Source of the DNA: Morchella semilibera
Lineage: Eukaryota > Ascomycota > Pezizomycetes > Pezizales > Morchellaceae
NCBI GenBank assembly: GCA_009192285.1
Contig: WBVU01000009.1
Location: 930,001-994,000 of the forward strand
Direction: 5' to 3'
Length of the DNA: 64,000 bases
Part shown: one piece after another, positions 49,301 to 63,013 of the stretch
Numbering within the stretch: the stretch's first letter is position 1
Layout of the letters: every line of letters begins with the position of its first letter
Position numbers and translations under genes: made by a program
The notes under the pieces: generated by a model
The model's input: the letters and a program-made list of their open reading frames with translations, nothing else
The model's database searches: none
What the model was told of the DNA's origin: nothing

Positions 49301-52300
49301 TTCCCCTCGAGATGGATAAGCAGCGTCCTATTCAAGAGTTGTTTACTCCATCTGGGCGTCGCCAACGGAATCCCCTACTATCTTAAGGCCCACTTCTCAA
49401 GTGACACTGCAATCCCCTGCGTCTGGACACATTTTTTCCAGCTCATGAACGGTTTAATTGACACCCGCTCCCGTTAAGTCACTCTCTATATGTGCACCTT
49501 ACAATAAATGACCCTGCTAGGATAAGGAATACTCACCTCGAAAGCGCCCATAACCACTGAATTGGCTAGAAGGCCGTAATATAAACAAACATACAGATCC
49601 ACAGATCCCTACAACAATTGCTGAGGTTTTAGGTTTCGTATTTGCGCATTGGTATCCGCAGAGTTAGGGGGAGAAACTAAAGAATGGGCCTGGTTTATCC
49701 TCCTCCCAGAAAAACGGCTCATTGCCCAAAGATAGGCCTATGGGTAATCCACTAGAGTCTGCGCCTGAAAGGATTTCACCCTGGAGCTCATATACCGAGT
49801 GATTCACCATGACTCTAACAATCCTGGCTCGCCGTAGGATGTGATTCCTGTAGAGATTGAGAGCAGGTGGGTGGGTTTATTGGGTGTTGGTATTGCGGAG
49901 TTGGCGAAGAGTTTCTGGGGACTACTCATAATATTTCAGCCCTCGGAGGGGCCGAATTCTGATACAAGAGCTTCCTTGGGGCCTGGAATCGGATGACATA
50001 GCCTCCTACCGTATCTTGGTAATAGCTATCCGGGGGTTGATGTTGAGAGTGGGCGCGCCTTGGCTAACAGACACAACCGCGAAGTTAGGGCGCGTCGAGA
50101 GAGGAGTTTGGGGACGTGACTGCTAGCTCTGTCCTGCAGGAGCCGCCCGGGGCTTGGCACCCGCTTCTTCGCACACCACCTTCACCTCCAGGGGTATCTT
50201 CAGCTACTTTGTTTTTTCAATATTGGTATTTACTTTATTTGTGACTTTCTGGCGGTTGGTCGAAGTTTCTTACGTCCCGTTATTTTTGCTAACTCGTAAT
50301 ACGTACGTTAGACTTTGGAGATCTTTGTGAATAGGCTACTCGGGACCCCTTCTACTCGCCTCATTGTAACCAAAATTTGTATGGGAATGCAACCTCAACA
50401 TCGCCTTACACCACAACTATAAGAGAAAGAAGACAAGGGATTTCAATTTTATGATCCTCTATAGCTATACGGTCTGGGGTTTTAATACGGGTTCAAGGGT
50501 GGTACTTTCGAAATCTGATGTTGTAGGCCATTTGCTTGGTTGTGAGGGTGGTTTTTGGTTATTTTTGACATTGCACAGTAATAGAAAATCCTTCCTCTGA
50601 GCTCCTAAGAAATACGGCCGACCCTCAGGAATCACCCCTGACGAGTATCGGACCAAAATACTGGAAACAATCCTGCTTTGTCTTAGCGGGTAGGGCCTCG
50701 GCACAGCGGGTTTACTACTTACGGAACAGAGATGAAGACCTCTTCACGGGGGGTATGGTGATGCAATCTTTATGTTGTGGTGAAAAAGCCTTATGGATTT
50801 GTGATGAGGTGTAGGTTTTAAACTCGGTGTCAGCCTTGGCACGAGTGATCACTCATGATTAAGATCACACTCCCTGCCACCGCTGGGTTGTTACTTTCCC
50901 AGTGCAGCTCATAACTTTTCCATCGCCCCGCGTGGGTGATATCCCGACAAAATCTGATCTGAACGGCTCAAACAGACCAGTCAGAACGCATGTGGTTAGA
51001 TAGGTGATCTAAACGGCACCTCGACGGAGCATAGCGCCCTCGAGCCTCAGCTAGAAATATATTTTCTGGAGCCCACCTCCCCCCAGAGGATTGCCTTTTT
51101 GTAGAAGCACGGTATCGCTCTTAATTATAAGCTCAGAGCTTCGGGTACAATCCTATATTTTAGTTCGGAGGTCATCTTCAAACTTGAGGGTTGTTGAAAA
51201 ATTGCCTTTCTGCGCCGTAAGAAGGGGCTAGCTAGGGGGAAATGGTTTATACTATCTTAAAAATCGGGGTTTTTGACTACATCTACTTTTCCTACCGCCC
51301 CCCCAACGATAAGTCAACTATGATCAGACTATTTTATAGCTAAATATCGTAGAAAGAGATCAGGTAGCTAGGTGAAACGCGTTTATAGACGCTTAAGACC
51401 TGGGCGAATTACTGGTAGTAGCTTCTTAATATAAGTCTGGAGCGGGGGAGAAAAGGGATAAGTTGATTTGTTCTTGGTCAATGAACAATTACTTTGGTTC
51501 AGGAATATCCTAAAGCAACTTCATATCAACAACATTTACTTAAACCTAGACGCCCCAATAATCTGGAATGTACGAAGTCTAGGACCGGCTGGACAGAGGC
51601 TGAAGTTCTGTAGATCAGGACGACGGGCCGCTAAACTTGGACAAGTCTAGGCTAAGGGCCGGTCACTGAGTGCTATCGCTCAGGAACAAGCTTGTAAGGG
51701 GATTAAAAATGGATTAGTGGTCCCCGAGATCTCCCGGAGAATTTCAATGTCTTAAAACACACAACTTGGAACAAAAAAAGCAAAGTCTGCCGATGACTGA
51801 AAATAACATCAAGCTCGAAAAGGGATTTAGATATCAACCCAACATCCCGCCCTAAGGGGTACATGTAATTATGTACATGTAGTCAATAATCAAATAAAGA
51901 TTCCCATCGATGAGATTCAACATTTGATCGGGTAGAATATTCAGGATGCTCCTTGCAGTACTTGATGCAGTACAGGCCAGCTGGGCTAAAGACACCCCCT
52001 TAAAGTTTGTTGTAGGTGCAAATTGTTTAGATATGGGCTGGACTGAAGTCATGGAGTCGTTGCCAGGGACTTTAACGAGTGATTATATGTGATCCAGAGC
52101 AACGGAGGCGCCTGATAATGCAATGCAGGTGTAGAACACAAAGTCTCTAGAAAAGGGGCAATAACTCTAAACTATCTATGGTTTAGTCCGAGGGGGCCGT
52201 GGACAACGGGACAGTACAAAGTAAGTAAACCCGGGATTCTTTAAAAAACCGCAAGGCTGGTATAGAACACTAGGTCAGGGAGTATTCATCTATTATTTGG

Positions 52301-55300
52301 TTTTTATAGGATCGATATCGCTCCTGGCACAGGAGCTAATCTGATTATGGGAGATAAGTCGATCTTGAGCTACGTGTATGCAGTTGCAGCCTCTCGCTAG
52401 ATCCAGCCTCAAAAACCGGAGGTATAATTCCGACCGCCGCGACAATCTCAAGATGGGCGCTTTCTGGGTGTTCAGTTGCTGAGTTATGTAGGTGGGTGAA
52501 TTGCAATTGGCTCCACTCGTTGTTCATATTTTCTCCCAGTTCTCCCACTGGTAAAAACTTCTGTAGTAAAATAATTTGGAAAGTAGAAATAGGGCAAAAT
52601 CTAAGCTTTGTGGGTTTTACCCTAAGTAAGGGGACTTGTAGAGATCTTTGCCTGGGTGTCAATAACTGTCAATAGCACTCTAATCCCTTGCATCCTTCCT
52701 CGAGGCAAGGACCTCGAGATGTTTGTTTACCTCATGGCTAAATCAGGGGTAAGAGATTTAAGTAAGCAAGCGGAAACACCTGTTTATGTCGCCCCCTCCC
52801 CGTGCGCCAGCTTTCAAGCTTCCACTATATCAGGGCGAAGTTATTATTCCCGTCCTCGAGGTTCAACGGGCCCAGCCGATCCTAACTTATAGCAGAGTAC
52901 AAGTATATTTCTCCTAGTGCCGCGCCATCACTCTCTCGGTACCAACTTCTTGAAATTGACAAGACCATCATCGCGCCCCGATCTTGTTGCAGATCAATTA
53001 ATCCATCTTGTGTCTCGGCCGGACAGTTTTCGAGAAAGTCCCCTTGTCGTACGCGTGGGGGGACACCGCCTGCCCGGTGGTTGTGTGATAACGCGTTGTG
53101 TGGCTGCATGCGTTGGAGGGGGGGGGGGAGGGACGGGCGGGCGGGCTGAGACACACCCCAGCGGGAGAATGTAGGAGTCGGACGCGGCTAGGATTAGATT
53201 ACCCTTCCTTGCCCGCCACAAGTCTGATTCGTGAGTGGTTGCTCCATGCCGCGTTCTAGATGAATTGATGGGGTATGTTACAACAGATGTGCTCTGTAAC
53301 TCTATGTCTCTAAATTAACGCGTGCGGTATAGAAGTTCCGTCATTATCGACTGGTTGATAAGATATTCTAAGCGAATACCATATCAGCGCGCTGTGTGGA
53401 TGGGGAATGCAATTATTAACTCATACAAAGGAGCAAAGAATTCGACTCGCAGTGGTACTTACCGTCACCCAAGTACACGCGGGCTACATAATGTATGTAT
53501 GTAATGTATGTATGTGTTTACGAAGGTACCAAGGTACCAAGGCCTAGGAAGTTAACCAGGAATATCACCAATTTTCTTTACTTTTGGTCTCGTACCATAG
53601 GTAGATGGTCTCCAAGGCGCGGGCGGCATGAAGATAAAAAAAAAAACCTTGAGACCGTAAATTAAAGGGGGCGGCGAGTCATCTAATTATACCAGCTGTT
53701 TGAATAAGATAGACAATAAGATAGACAGAAAGCTTGCCATTGGCATTGCACCGGAGCTGTAATCCGCTGTGTGGCCTGGTCAATGATCAGCATGAGTTGT
53801 CGAAGATCCAGCCACAAATCAAAAAAGTGCTTGTAGTCGGCCTTTGCCGAAGCTCTTTTCGGTCCCCAGAGTTTGTTTTTCTTAATGCCTTTTACCCGAA
53901 TTACTAGGAGCTTTATCACGACACAATACCACAGGAATAATTATAATAATAAAAGCTATCTTCGGGTCCTTTAAATCAGTAGATGTAGTGGGATAGGGCC
54001 AATGCCAACGAGGTCTGTCCGCTTATCGAACTGGCGGGCGAGCGGGGCGGGGACTTTCTTGGCGCTGAGCTAATTCCGAGTTTGATCAATAACTCTAAAG
54101 TCTATTTTTGCGAGGGCACGAGAAGGGGTTCGATAACAACATGGGGGGGGGGGGCGAGTACTTTATTTGATCGCGTTCATTTACTCCCTCCCTGGCCCCG
54201 CGCGCGTCAGACCTCAAGAATGTTGCTAACACAGACCCTTCATTGGACGCAGGAGAGACTGGAGTTAATTCCTCTAATTGATTTTGAGAAATTGCGGCGA
54301 GCCCCAACAATAACAACAACATAATAAACTTGCAACCGGCTCTACCGATTAAAGGGCACAAACTGGCACTGTGTGGTACTTAAGCAAGAAGCCGATTCGC
54401 TCGGTGCTTTATCAAGTACAAAAAGAAGTTGCACTTTTCTGCCGCCGCACACTTGCGACGTCTGCATCAAGCCACTCGGGCGGACTACGAAAGTGACGCT
54501 CTGCAGCGCAGCTGAAGCCGAAGAATTATTTTTTTTAAGCCGTCCGCGGAGAGCGATGCGGGCCACACAGATGTTCAGGAACACGTTGTTAGGTTCCTCA
54601 TCTCTGCATTAAGCTCGTTGTTTGTGGATTTGTGGGTTCATCCAAGACTAGATTTCCATTTTCATCCGACCCGTCCGGCCGTAATCGAATGCGTTTTTTG
54701 GAAAAACAACCACCAAGGTGGATATATTTGGATGTCGGGGGCAGAGTTTTTGGTACTTCTCTTTCAGCCTTCACATGTGTCCACGTCAGGATCATCAGAG
54801 TCATGTCTTTGATATGACCAGGATTTCGTCATTGGCCTTTGTTCTGATAGCAGTAGGTAGAGTAGGTACTCTGAGTAGAATGCGTGCATAGCACGGGAAT
54901 ATTTGTGCAGCAGTTGTACTTAGTTTGCCTATTCTAGATCAGGCAGAGTTAATCCGGTACGACTGGTTATCCTTACAGTACCGTATGCTTCTGCTTTCTC
55001 GATTAGATGTAGCGTTCGGGGGTACAAAGATGTAGGCATGTATGTACCAGATCGAATCAACCCCTGGTGTATCAAGTTCAGCCGATATTACAGAGTATGT
55101 AGGTAGTAAGCAGGTACTTACATGTAGTAGGCATGTAGACTTTAGATATCTCTTTCTGCCAGAGAGTTGCGTTTCCTCACCCCCGTCATGGACATGCAGC
55201 ATGATATTTGAGTCCCAGTGCGCCCAACCCCCACAATCAACTCTGTTTAAGATTATTGCACACCAAGCATCCCAGAGCCTCATTTACCCTGCTTTTTAAA

Positions 55301-56057
55301 GTTATGATCATCACTGCCAGAGCCATAATAGCTTTCGCGTGTGGGGGGGTGTGGGTGTCGAGTGCTTCAGTAAACGGGAATGCCATGGGAGGAGGTTTTG
55401 GTTTGCATGCAGAAGGGACGAGAGGCAGATGTCCGCAATGCCGCAATGAGACGGCCACCATGGAATAAAAGTAGAGTAAATACACGTACATACATGTATG
55501 TACTGCCTAAGTAACTAAAGTAGATGAGTTGGCAAGAGGGTAAGTAAATGTACCTACCCCAGCCTGTCATAATTAACGTCTAGCTGCCTGACTACATGTA
55601 ATTAACAGGCATAGCTCAAAATGTTTATTTCCTTCTGGGAAGTACATGTATATACATGTAGTGTACCTCGGTCTTGGAACACTCCCCCCCACTGGTCTCA
55701 TGGCACTGATCACGATTGGATCAAATTTGTACTGAGCAGTTGAAAAAATCAAGTCACACGCCGGAGCAGAGTTTCCCAGAGTGCCCTTGCTGCCCCGATG
55801 CACACTGCACTGCAGATCCCCTGCGCTGCCTGACCCAGGAACGCATTATCATTATTGGAGGGTGCTCTAGAAAAATGGGCAAGAAACCTGGATCACCCAC
55901 CCCCCCTCCATATTGAATGGGATGCTCTACGGGACCAGCCAAATGCACTATGTATCACTCTAATCTATGTGCTTTACCAAGTGACCGTGAGTGAGTGGGC
56001 CCAGTACTACACTAAAGTACGTACTTGATACCCCTCCTCTCCCTCTCTCCCCACAAC

Positions 56058-56064
56058 TATAAAG
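56058..56064 (+). promoter_or_regulatory. TATA box of the exo-glucanase gene
   Basis: TATAAAG sits after a C/T-rich tract (56030-56053) and 145 bp before the start codon, in a layout typical of strongly expressed fungal genes. Confidence 0.55.
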
Positions 56065-56208
56065 CGAGCAAGGGGCTCTCGTTCTGGTGTGTAGAGTGGA
56101 AGAAGGTATATCTACAGCTAGCTTCAGTACAACAGCGCTTTAGTCCCCACAAGTATCCGAATACAGTGGTCAATTTCCTGGAATTCCTAATAATCATAAT
56201 AATCAACA

Positions 56209-57889
<1,681 letters not shown>

Positions 57890-59373
57890 AGCGCGAGCAC
57901 AAAAAAGAGATGCTTGACTGCTATTTTAGCCTTCATTTCATCATTTACGCGGCATGTTTTTTCAATAGGGCATCGATATTTACGCCTCGGTTCTGGGCCG
58001 GAGTTTTATCTGTTTTTTTTTTTTTACCCTTTTCCTTAATACCAGTGTAGTAGAGCTCTGTATTACATCATCATCATGAGCCATTCGCTCCCTATCAATT
58101 TCCTTTTTTATCTCTGACGTTGATTCTGATTCTGTACATTATGCTACACACGAATACTTTTGAACACGTAAAAACCGGGGGGGAAGAGTCAGAAAATTAA
58201 TTGATGAGAAATTTTCCAATCCCGCTTTTCTCTGCGGCTAGCAGGCTGCGTGTTTAATTTGGTGGGTGCATGGGGTAGCGATGTAGATCCATGTACCCCG
58301 CAAGTGCTGCAACTGGCACAGGTGTAGACGAGAGGGAAGGGAAATGATTGTCATAACACGCCCCTCTTCACTGAACCAGTCCATGTGCTTGTGGTACTTC
58401 CCGTAAACGCACTCACCGGAATAGCTACAACAAGGATTTTCCCCAATGCCATTGGTGGCGGTCAGCTGTTAGCCGTAGATATACGGATTGAACCTCAATA
58501 ATCATTATCCACTTACTGCACCCTGTAAGTATTTTCTTGGTACATAGGTACGTAGAGGAGGGGTACTGAATTCTCCCGAGGGATAAGTACCTACTACATA
58601 CCTATAACCTATATGTACCTACCCACAAAAACCAACCTTTCCGATGGCTATGCTACCAGACGCCAGCCTATCGGGAAGCTGGATATAGCAGGTACTTAGT
58701 TACTTACTTACACCTACCTATATTAATTACCACTACTGCATAAGCGTTGACCTGAGGGTAAGTACAAAGATGACATGAATATACATGTACCCTCTACCCC
58801 ACCGAACGAACGCCAGCTCACTGGTAAGCAGCTGCATGGTTATATATTACGCTCGGTGCGGGGTGCCCTGGTTCCCTGGAAGGCGGTTAATATCTCTGGC
58901 CGAGTGATGCCGTGTGATGTTTGGCCTAAGTACCTACATGTAGGTAGACGGATAGCGGTGTGTGTTTGTGTGTGTGTGGGTACTGCTAAGGGATGGACGA
59001 TGCCCCCGGATCTTGGTCTGGGAAACGTGCGGGCCCTGCGTGCGTGCATGCGTGCGGGGTGTGTGAATGGGTGTGGGTGGGGTACGTTGGAGGGTGGGGC
59101 ACTCTACAGTCTATTAGCTCCAGATTTACATGTAATTCAATTAAGCCTTGAGAGGGAGGGACGGGTATATGGAATGATTGATATGCGTATCCTACATGTG
59201 TTTATCTACATGCGGATCTTGATTGGGAAGTGCAATTCCTTTCTGTCGAAAAGTGCAGTGATTTTATGGCTCTCCGGGGTCTATAATGCGCTCCAGTTAA
59301 TGTGTGTTTCTACTGCAATAGAGAGAGCAATTGCATAGAACATAGGTAATAATAAATAATACTAGATAGTGTG
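57890..59373. other. Intergenic between exo-glucanase and retroelement
   Basis: It is rich in TACCTAC/GTAGGTA and TACATGTA words (near 58782, 58935, 59127) and a GTGTGT stretch at about 58960. The 187-codon ORF at 58775-59338 has no domain and consists partly of these words, so I do not call it. Confidence 0.5.
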
Positions 59374-59492
59374 TGTCACGAAACCGTGTCACAACACGTG
59401 GAGGTATAGTTGGTCACAACGCACTATATAGTTACTCGTAACTTGTACCTTAACTCTACAGACTCTTGGGGAATAAAAGTTTTGCTATAACA
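59374..59492 (+). mobile_element. Putative 5' LTR, about 119 bp
   Basis: The segment starts TGTCACGAAACC and ends TATAACA, so it has the TG...CA ends of an LTR. It contains a TATA-like TATATAG at 59425 and GAATAAAAG near its 3' end. It stands directly before a primer-binding site and the Gag ORF. The second LTR lies outside the window, so the limits are inferred. Confidence 0.55.
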
Positions 59493-59493
59493 T

Positions 59494-59511
59494 TGGTGAT
59501 CGCACCACAGG
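59494..59511 (+). other. Putative primer-binding site
   Basis: TGGTGATCGCACCAC begins with TGG, the complement of the tRNA CCA end, one base after the inferred LTR end. The tRNA is not identified. Confidence 0.5.
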
Positions 59512-59609
59512 GTACTCACGTACTTAAGGGTTTTCTCTTTTTTTGATTCGCAGTCAAGACAAAATAAGCCTTCATAATTGAGAATAAAAAAGGAAAAAGA
59601 ATACACTGA

Positions 59610-62600
59610 ATGCAGAAAGAAGATAACGAAAGCAACACTGGGATAAGTGGAGCAAACACTACGTCATTACAACGAAGCGATTTGGGAAACCCGAGCGGAG
59701 ATACAGAAAGGATAGACACGTTGACGAAACTTTCACAGCGGAAAGTACAACTAAATACAGATAATTGTGCAACCGGAGAAAAACAAGAAGCAGAAGGATC
59801 GTACCGATTGTCAACTCCAACAAAAGCGAAAAAAAATCTCGGCACAAACACCTGGGACGCAGCATCCCCACGAACACTGCAAACGGAAATCAAAGGACGC
59901 GTAGCAGGAACGCAACCACATAACCCGTACGCAAGAAAACCCAATCAACACCCGCTAAAATTTCTCAGGAAACAGCCAACAAACGGAAGTAAAATACCAT
60001 TCCACGAGGAATCAGAAACATCCGAATTATCTTCCCCCTCAGACGACGAAATGGCACACAATGGTTGGCCAAAAGTTAACCCCTTCAGTGGAGAAGGAGA
60101 AGAGCAGGTAAACAATTTCATCGATGACTTCGAAGCCGCAATGAGATGGGCCAGGACCCCGAAGTATGATGATACTGAGGCAGGAAGGCTTCAGTATGAA
60201 AGAGATAAGGTAATTATCATGCGTCATTCTATGACGGGAAGAGCCCTCAAGGAGACCGGACTGTTCAAACAGTCGGTGAAAGACAACTATGATGAATTTA
60301 TTGCTGCATTGAGGAGAACCTTTCCCAACACCTCACACACGGTATCAATTCAGGAACGCAGGCAGGCACGTGCGTTGCAAACCTATCACCTATTCTCACA
60401 AACAGTTGACGGTAAGGTCCTGGAGCCGGAGGAATACATCAGCAGAGCACAATGGTACCAACACCAATTGCCTGAGAGTCTCCATAATGAGTTAGGTCGG
60501 CTATTTTTGGACGGGCTAGCCCACCGAGGCGATGCATTTATGATAAGAGGGATGATCCCGGAAGTCGAAAAGCGGACCCTTGAAAAGGTGATGGAGGCCT
60601 ACAAGTCATGCGTATCGGGGGAAATGGGGAAGGGTGCACTAGAGGTAGGAGACGAAAAGTATATCTATGGATCAAAGGTGAACCACCCATCACATGACAC
60701 AGGTGACACCAATGGACATCCCAGAAGGAGTCAAGCATCACAGGCCCCATCCAGTGAGGACCTCATAAGGGCACAGATTAATATCATTACCGCGAATAAT
60801 GAAAGTGTGCTGAGGCAGGAAGCGAACACACGCAAGATGGCCCAGGTGGTAGAGGATCAGAATAGGAACTTCCAACGCATACTTACTCTGTTCGAAAGAA
60901 ATTCCACTCAGAGACAGGTACCACGTATTGAGCAAGTTAGCTCAGAGCCCAGGATAAAAGCGGTGGAAGAGACCTCTTCAGGTGAGACATCCAGTGGTGT
61001 TAGAACCCCAACAGCGCCGAGGGCCCCACCCCAGAGGACAGGTGGATATGACAGGAGGGAATTTACCCCCATGTGGGGAGCACCGCGTTCGAATCAAGCA
61101 GGTGGGTATGGCGGAGCAAAGGATCCTTTCATATGCTGGAACTGTGGACAAGAAGGTCACTCCAACTATGACTGCGGCAATGTAGCACTTCCCCCAGCCG
61201 AGAGAAGACGTCTACGTGAAGAACATAACATTCGAAGAGAGGCACGGATCAATGAGATAACAGCCAGAGGATGGGGCATGAATCCAGGCATATCTGCAAG
61301 CGCAAGTACCCCAGCCCCCGCAGCACCCAATCCACAAGCCGTGGCAGTGAATCGAATTGAAGCTACAACACAACCGCAGATAGGTTCCGATGACGAGCTA
61401 GAGACGGTGCTGGCTGATGAGGACGCGGAGGATCAGAAACAGACGTTTGCCAGCCGCTCCATTGACATCTATGACTGGACGGAGTCAGACGCCAGTGATG
61501 ATGATCGGGTACCGCAGACTGTCCTCACCTGCAGAATGGCGAGGGCAGAGATAGTCAGCGATGAGGACATGAAGGACGAGCAGGATGTGTTGCCGAAGAC
61601 CCGAACATACTTTCCAGAGATTCACTCACCACCGAGAGAAGCAGTTACAAGGGGGCAGGAGTTCAACTCCAAAAAGAGACGCGTTCTCGAGGAACTGGGG
61701 ATAGATGAGGGAACTGAAGGAGACACCGAGGACGATCCGGTTGAGGGGTCGCGTAGAGGGAAGGGGAGTAGGAATGCCGCGGACGATCAGGCGAAGGGAT
61801 CGCGTAGTGAAAGACCAAAGGCCGATATGCGTGAAGCAAAGGTGAGGTCAAAGGGGAAGCAGCTAGAATCAATTCAGGGAATGGTTGGTGAGACTCCCTT
61901 CGACTTCCACCAATGGCTGAAGGAAACTCGAATTTCCATGTCAGTCCTTCAATACCTTCAGGCAAGTCCACAGGGGCGCAGACTTCTGGGTTGGGAGATG
62001 GCGTTGGCCTATCCGCAGCGTCGCAGACGTCAGCACTCGACTAGGTTGATTGAAAGGGTCGAGGGAAATGAGAAGGGTCAGAGAATGGATAGATGGGTGG
62101 ATGAAGGAGGGAGACGGGAATGGTTTGATATAAGAAGCTGCACCATCAAGGACTTACAGACCAACAACTTCGGGTCATTTTTCATCACACTGACAGTGAC
62201 GGTTGGCAACCGAAAGTTAGTATTTAAGAAGACAGTGTTGGACCCGGGCTCTGACCTAAATTTGATTACACCGAGATCGGCAGGTATATGCGAAGCCACA
62301 CTGATCAACACAAAGGGGACAAGCATGTCCGGTATGGCTATGCGCACTGCAGATGGGAAGCGTCATCGGCTCAGGCAGGTGGCCGCCATCCCATTTCAGG
62401 TGAGTAGAGCTACATACAACCAGGAGTTCTTTGTCGTGCCAAACGAAAATGCCGAAGAGTGCGGCTTCTCCATTCTACTGGGCTTACCCTGGCTATATGA
62501 CGCACATGCTAAGTTCGATGTGCGCAACTTCATGTATACCATCCAATCTGAGGACGGTAGGATCCTAGAGCTGAGGGTCGTAAGTACGAACCCCGCAAAT

Positions 62601-62627
62601 ATCTCACGCTTGAGTACCCGCTGGTAG
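59610..62627 (+). CDS. Retrotransposon Gag-protease polyprotein (ORF1)
   Basis: This 1,005-aa ORF forms the particle protein and protease of the element. A disordered N-terminus (about 1-150) is followed by a gag-like helical domain (WPKVNPFSGEGEEQVNNFIDDF to about residue 340), a low-complexity linker, and a CCHC zinc knuckle C509-WNC-GQEGH-SNYDC522 (CX2CX4HX4C). An acidic linker comes next. A retropepsin-like domain begins near residue 860, with the active-site region VLDPGSDLNLI (Asp878) and the late motif ILLGLPWLYDAHAKFDVRNF. The residue after Asp878 is Pro where Ser/Thr is usual. The ORF ends at TAG 62625-62627, while the next frame is open and reads sensibly from 62561. The start at 59610 is the first ATG, 117 bp after the LTR. 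Confidence 0.85.
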   Translation: MQKEDNESNTGISGANTTSLQRSDLGNPSGDTERIDTLTKLSQRKVQLNTDNCATGEKQEAEGSYRLSTPTKAKKNLGTNTWDAASPRTLQTEIKGRVAGTQPHNPYARKPNQHPLKFLRKQPTNGSKIPFHEESETSELSSPSDDEMAHNGWPKVNPFSGEGEEQVNNFIDDFEAAMRWARTPKYDDTEAGRLQYERDKVIIMRHSMTGRALKETGLFKQSVKDNYDEFIAALRRTFPNTSHTVSIQERRQARALQTYHLFSQTVDGKVLEPEEYISRAQWYQHQLPESLHNELGRLFLDGLAHRGDAFMIRGMIPEVEKRTLEKVMEAYKSCVSGEMGKGALEVGDEKYIYGSKVNHPSHDTGDTNGHPRRSQASQAPSSEDLIRAQINIITANNESVLRQEANTRKMAQVVEDQNRNFQRILTLFERNSTQRQVPRIEQVSSEPRIKAVEETSSGETSSGVRTPTAPRAPPQRTGGYDRREFTPMWGAPRSNQAGGYGGAKDPFICWNCGQEGHSNYDCGNVALPPAERRRLREEHNIRREARINEITARGWGMNPGISASASTPAPAAPNPQAVAVNRIEATTQPQIGSDDELETVLADEDAEDQKQTFASRSIDIYDWTESDASDDDRVPQTVLTCRMARAEIVSDEDMKDEQDVLPKTRTYFPEIHSPPREAVTRGQEFNSKKRRVLEELGIDEGTEGDTEDDPVEGSRRGKGSRNAADDQAKGSRSERPKADMREAKVRSKGKQLESIQGMVGETPFDFHQWLKETRISMSVLQYLQASPQGRRLLGWEMALAYPQRRRRQHSTRLIERVEGNEKGQRMDRWVDEGGRREWFDIRSCTIKDLQTNNFGSFFITLTVTVGNRKLVFKKTVLDPGSDLNLITPRSAGICEATLINTKGTSMSGMAMRTADGKRHRLRQVAAIPFQVSRATYNQEFFVVPNENAEECGFSILLGLPWLYDAHAKFDVRNFMYTIQSEDGRILELRVVSTNPANISRLSTRW

Positions 62628-63013
62628 TGGACAAATATCAGCACGAAGTCACAGGAAAGGTCATGGAAAAATACGTATACGACTACGACCAGACGGGGGC
62701 AGCCCTAAAGCAGATACCTCGCCCTGAGGAGCTTTTCAGCAGATTGCAGGAAACTCTGAAGGCGGCTGAGCAGGAAGAGGACCTCATCGAGCTATCGACT
62801 AGTGACTCGGAGGCTGAGCAGGACAGGGAATATGAGGCAAGGTATGCTGCTCTGTGTCAGATGTTTGCAGAGGATGGCGGGAAGAAGGAGATAGTAGGTG
62901 AGTATCCCTATGTTGATGCAAAAACTTACTTGCAATTATACGGAGGATATGGTGAGCAGTCAATGGAAGCATGGAAGGAGTGTAAGGGAGATGGGAAAGA
63001 CTCAAAAAACTAA
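62561..63013 (+). CDS. Retroelement ORF2, -1 frame relative to ORF1
   Basis: The frame is open from 62561 to the TAA at 63011-63013 and has no ATG near its beginning, so it is probably expressed as an extension of ORF1. It encodes about 150 residues: RKYEPRKYLTLEYPLVVDKY at the start, then an acidic region (AEQEEDLIELSTSDSEAEQD) and YVDAKTYLQLYGGYG. Possible links from ORF1 are a 62-nt intron with donor GTAAGT at 62580 and acceptor ATATCAG at 62641, or a frame slip within 62561-62624. The last sense codons before the stop are AAA AAC within A_AAA_AAC. Confidence 0.6.
   Translation, partial: DPRAEGRKYEPRKYLTLEYPLVVDKYQHEVTGKVMEKYVYDYDQTGAALKQIPRPEELFSRLQETLKAAEQEEDLIELSTSDSEAEQDREYEARYAALCQMFAEDGGKKEIVGEYPYVDAKTYLQLYGGYGEQSMEAWKECKGDGKDSKN

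Larger units (their letters stand above)
47425..56208. other. 8.8-kb intergenic stretch, no supported gene
   Basis: ORFs are short and lack domains. It contains an orphan TATA element (48288), a 24-bp direct repeat pair (48998 and 49277), GTATGTAT microsatellite near 53485-53515, and many TACATGTA sites (48672, 51859, 51874, 55121, 55492, 55594, 55644, 55654). It may be decayed transposon DNA, but I see no coding remnant I can name. Confidence 0.45.

Noticed and set aside
54360-54612. ORF with CDVC and basic C-terminus as a zinc protein
   Set aside because: Only one cysteine pair, no second half of a zinc site, no splice partners.
58775-59338. 187-codon ORF upstream of the retroelement
   Set aside because: Made partly of TACATGTA and GTGTGT words; composition and lack of domains argue for chance.
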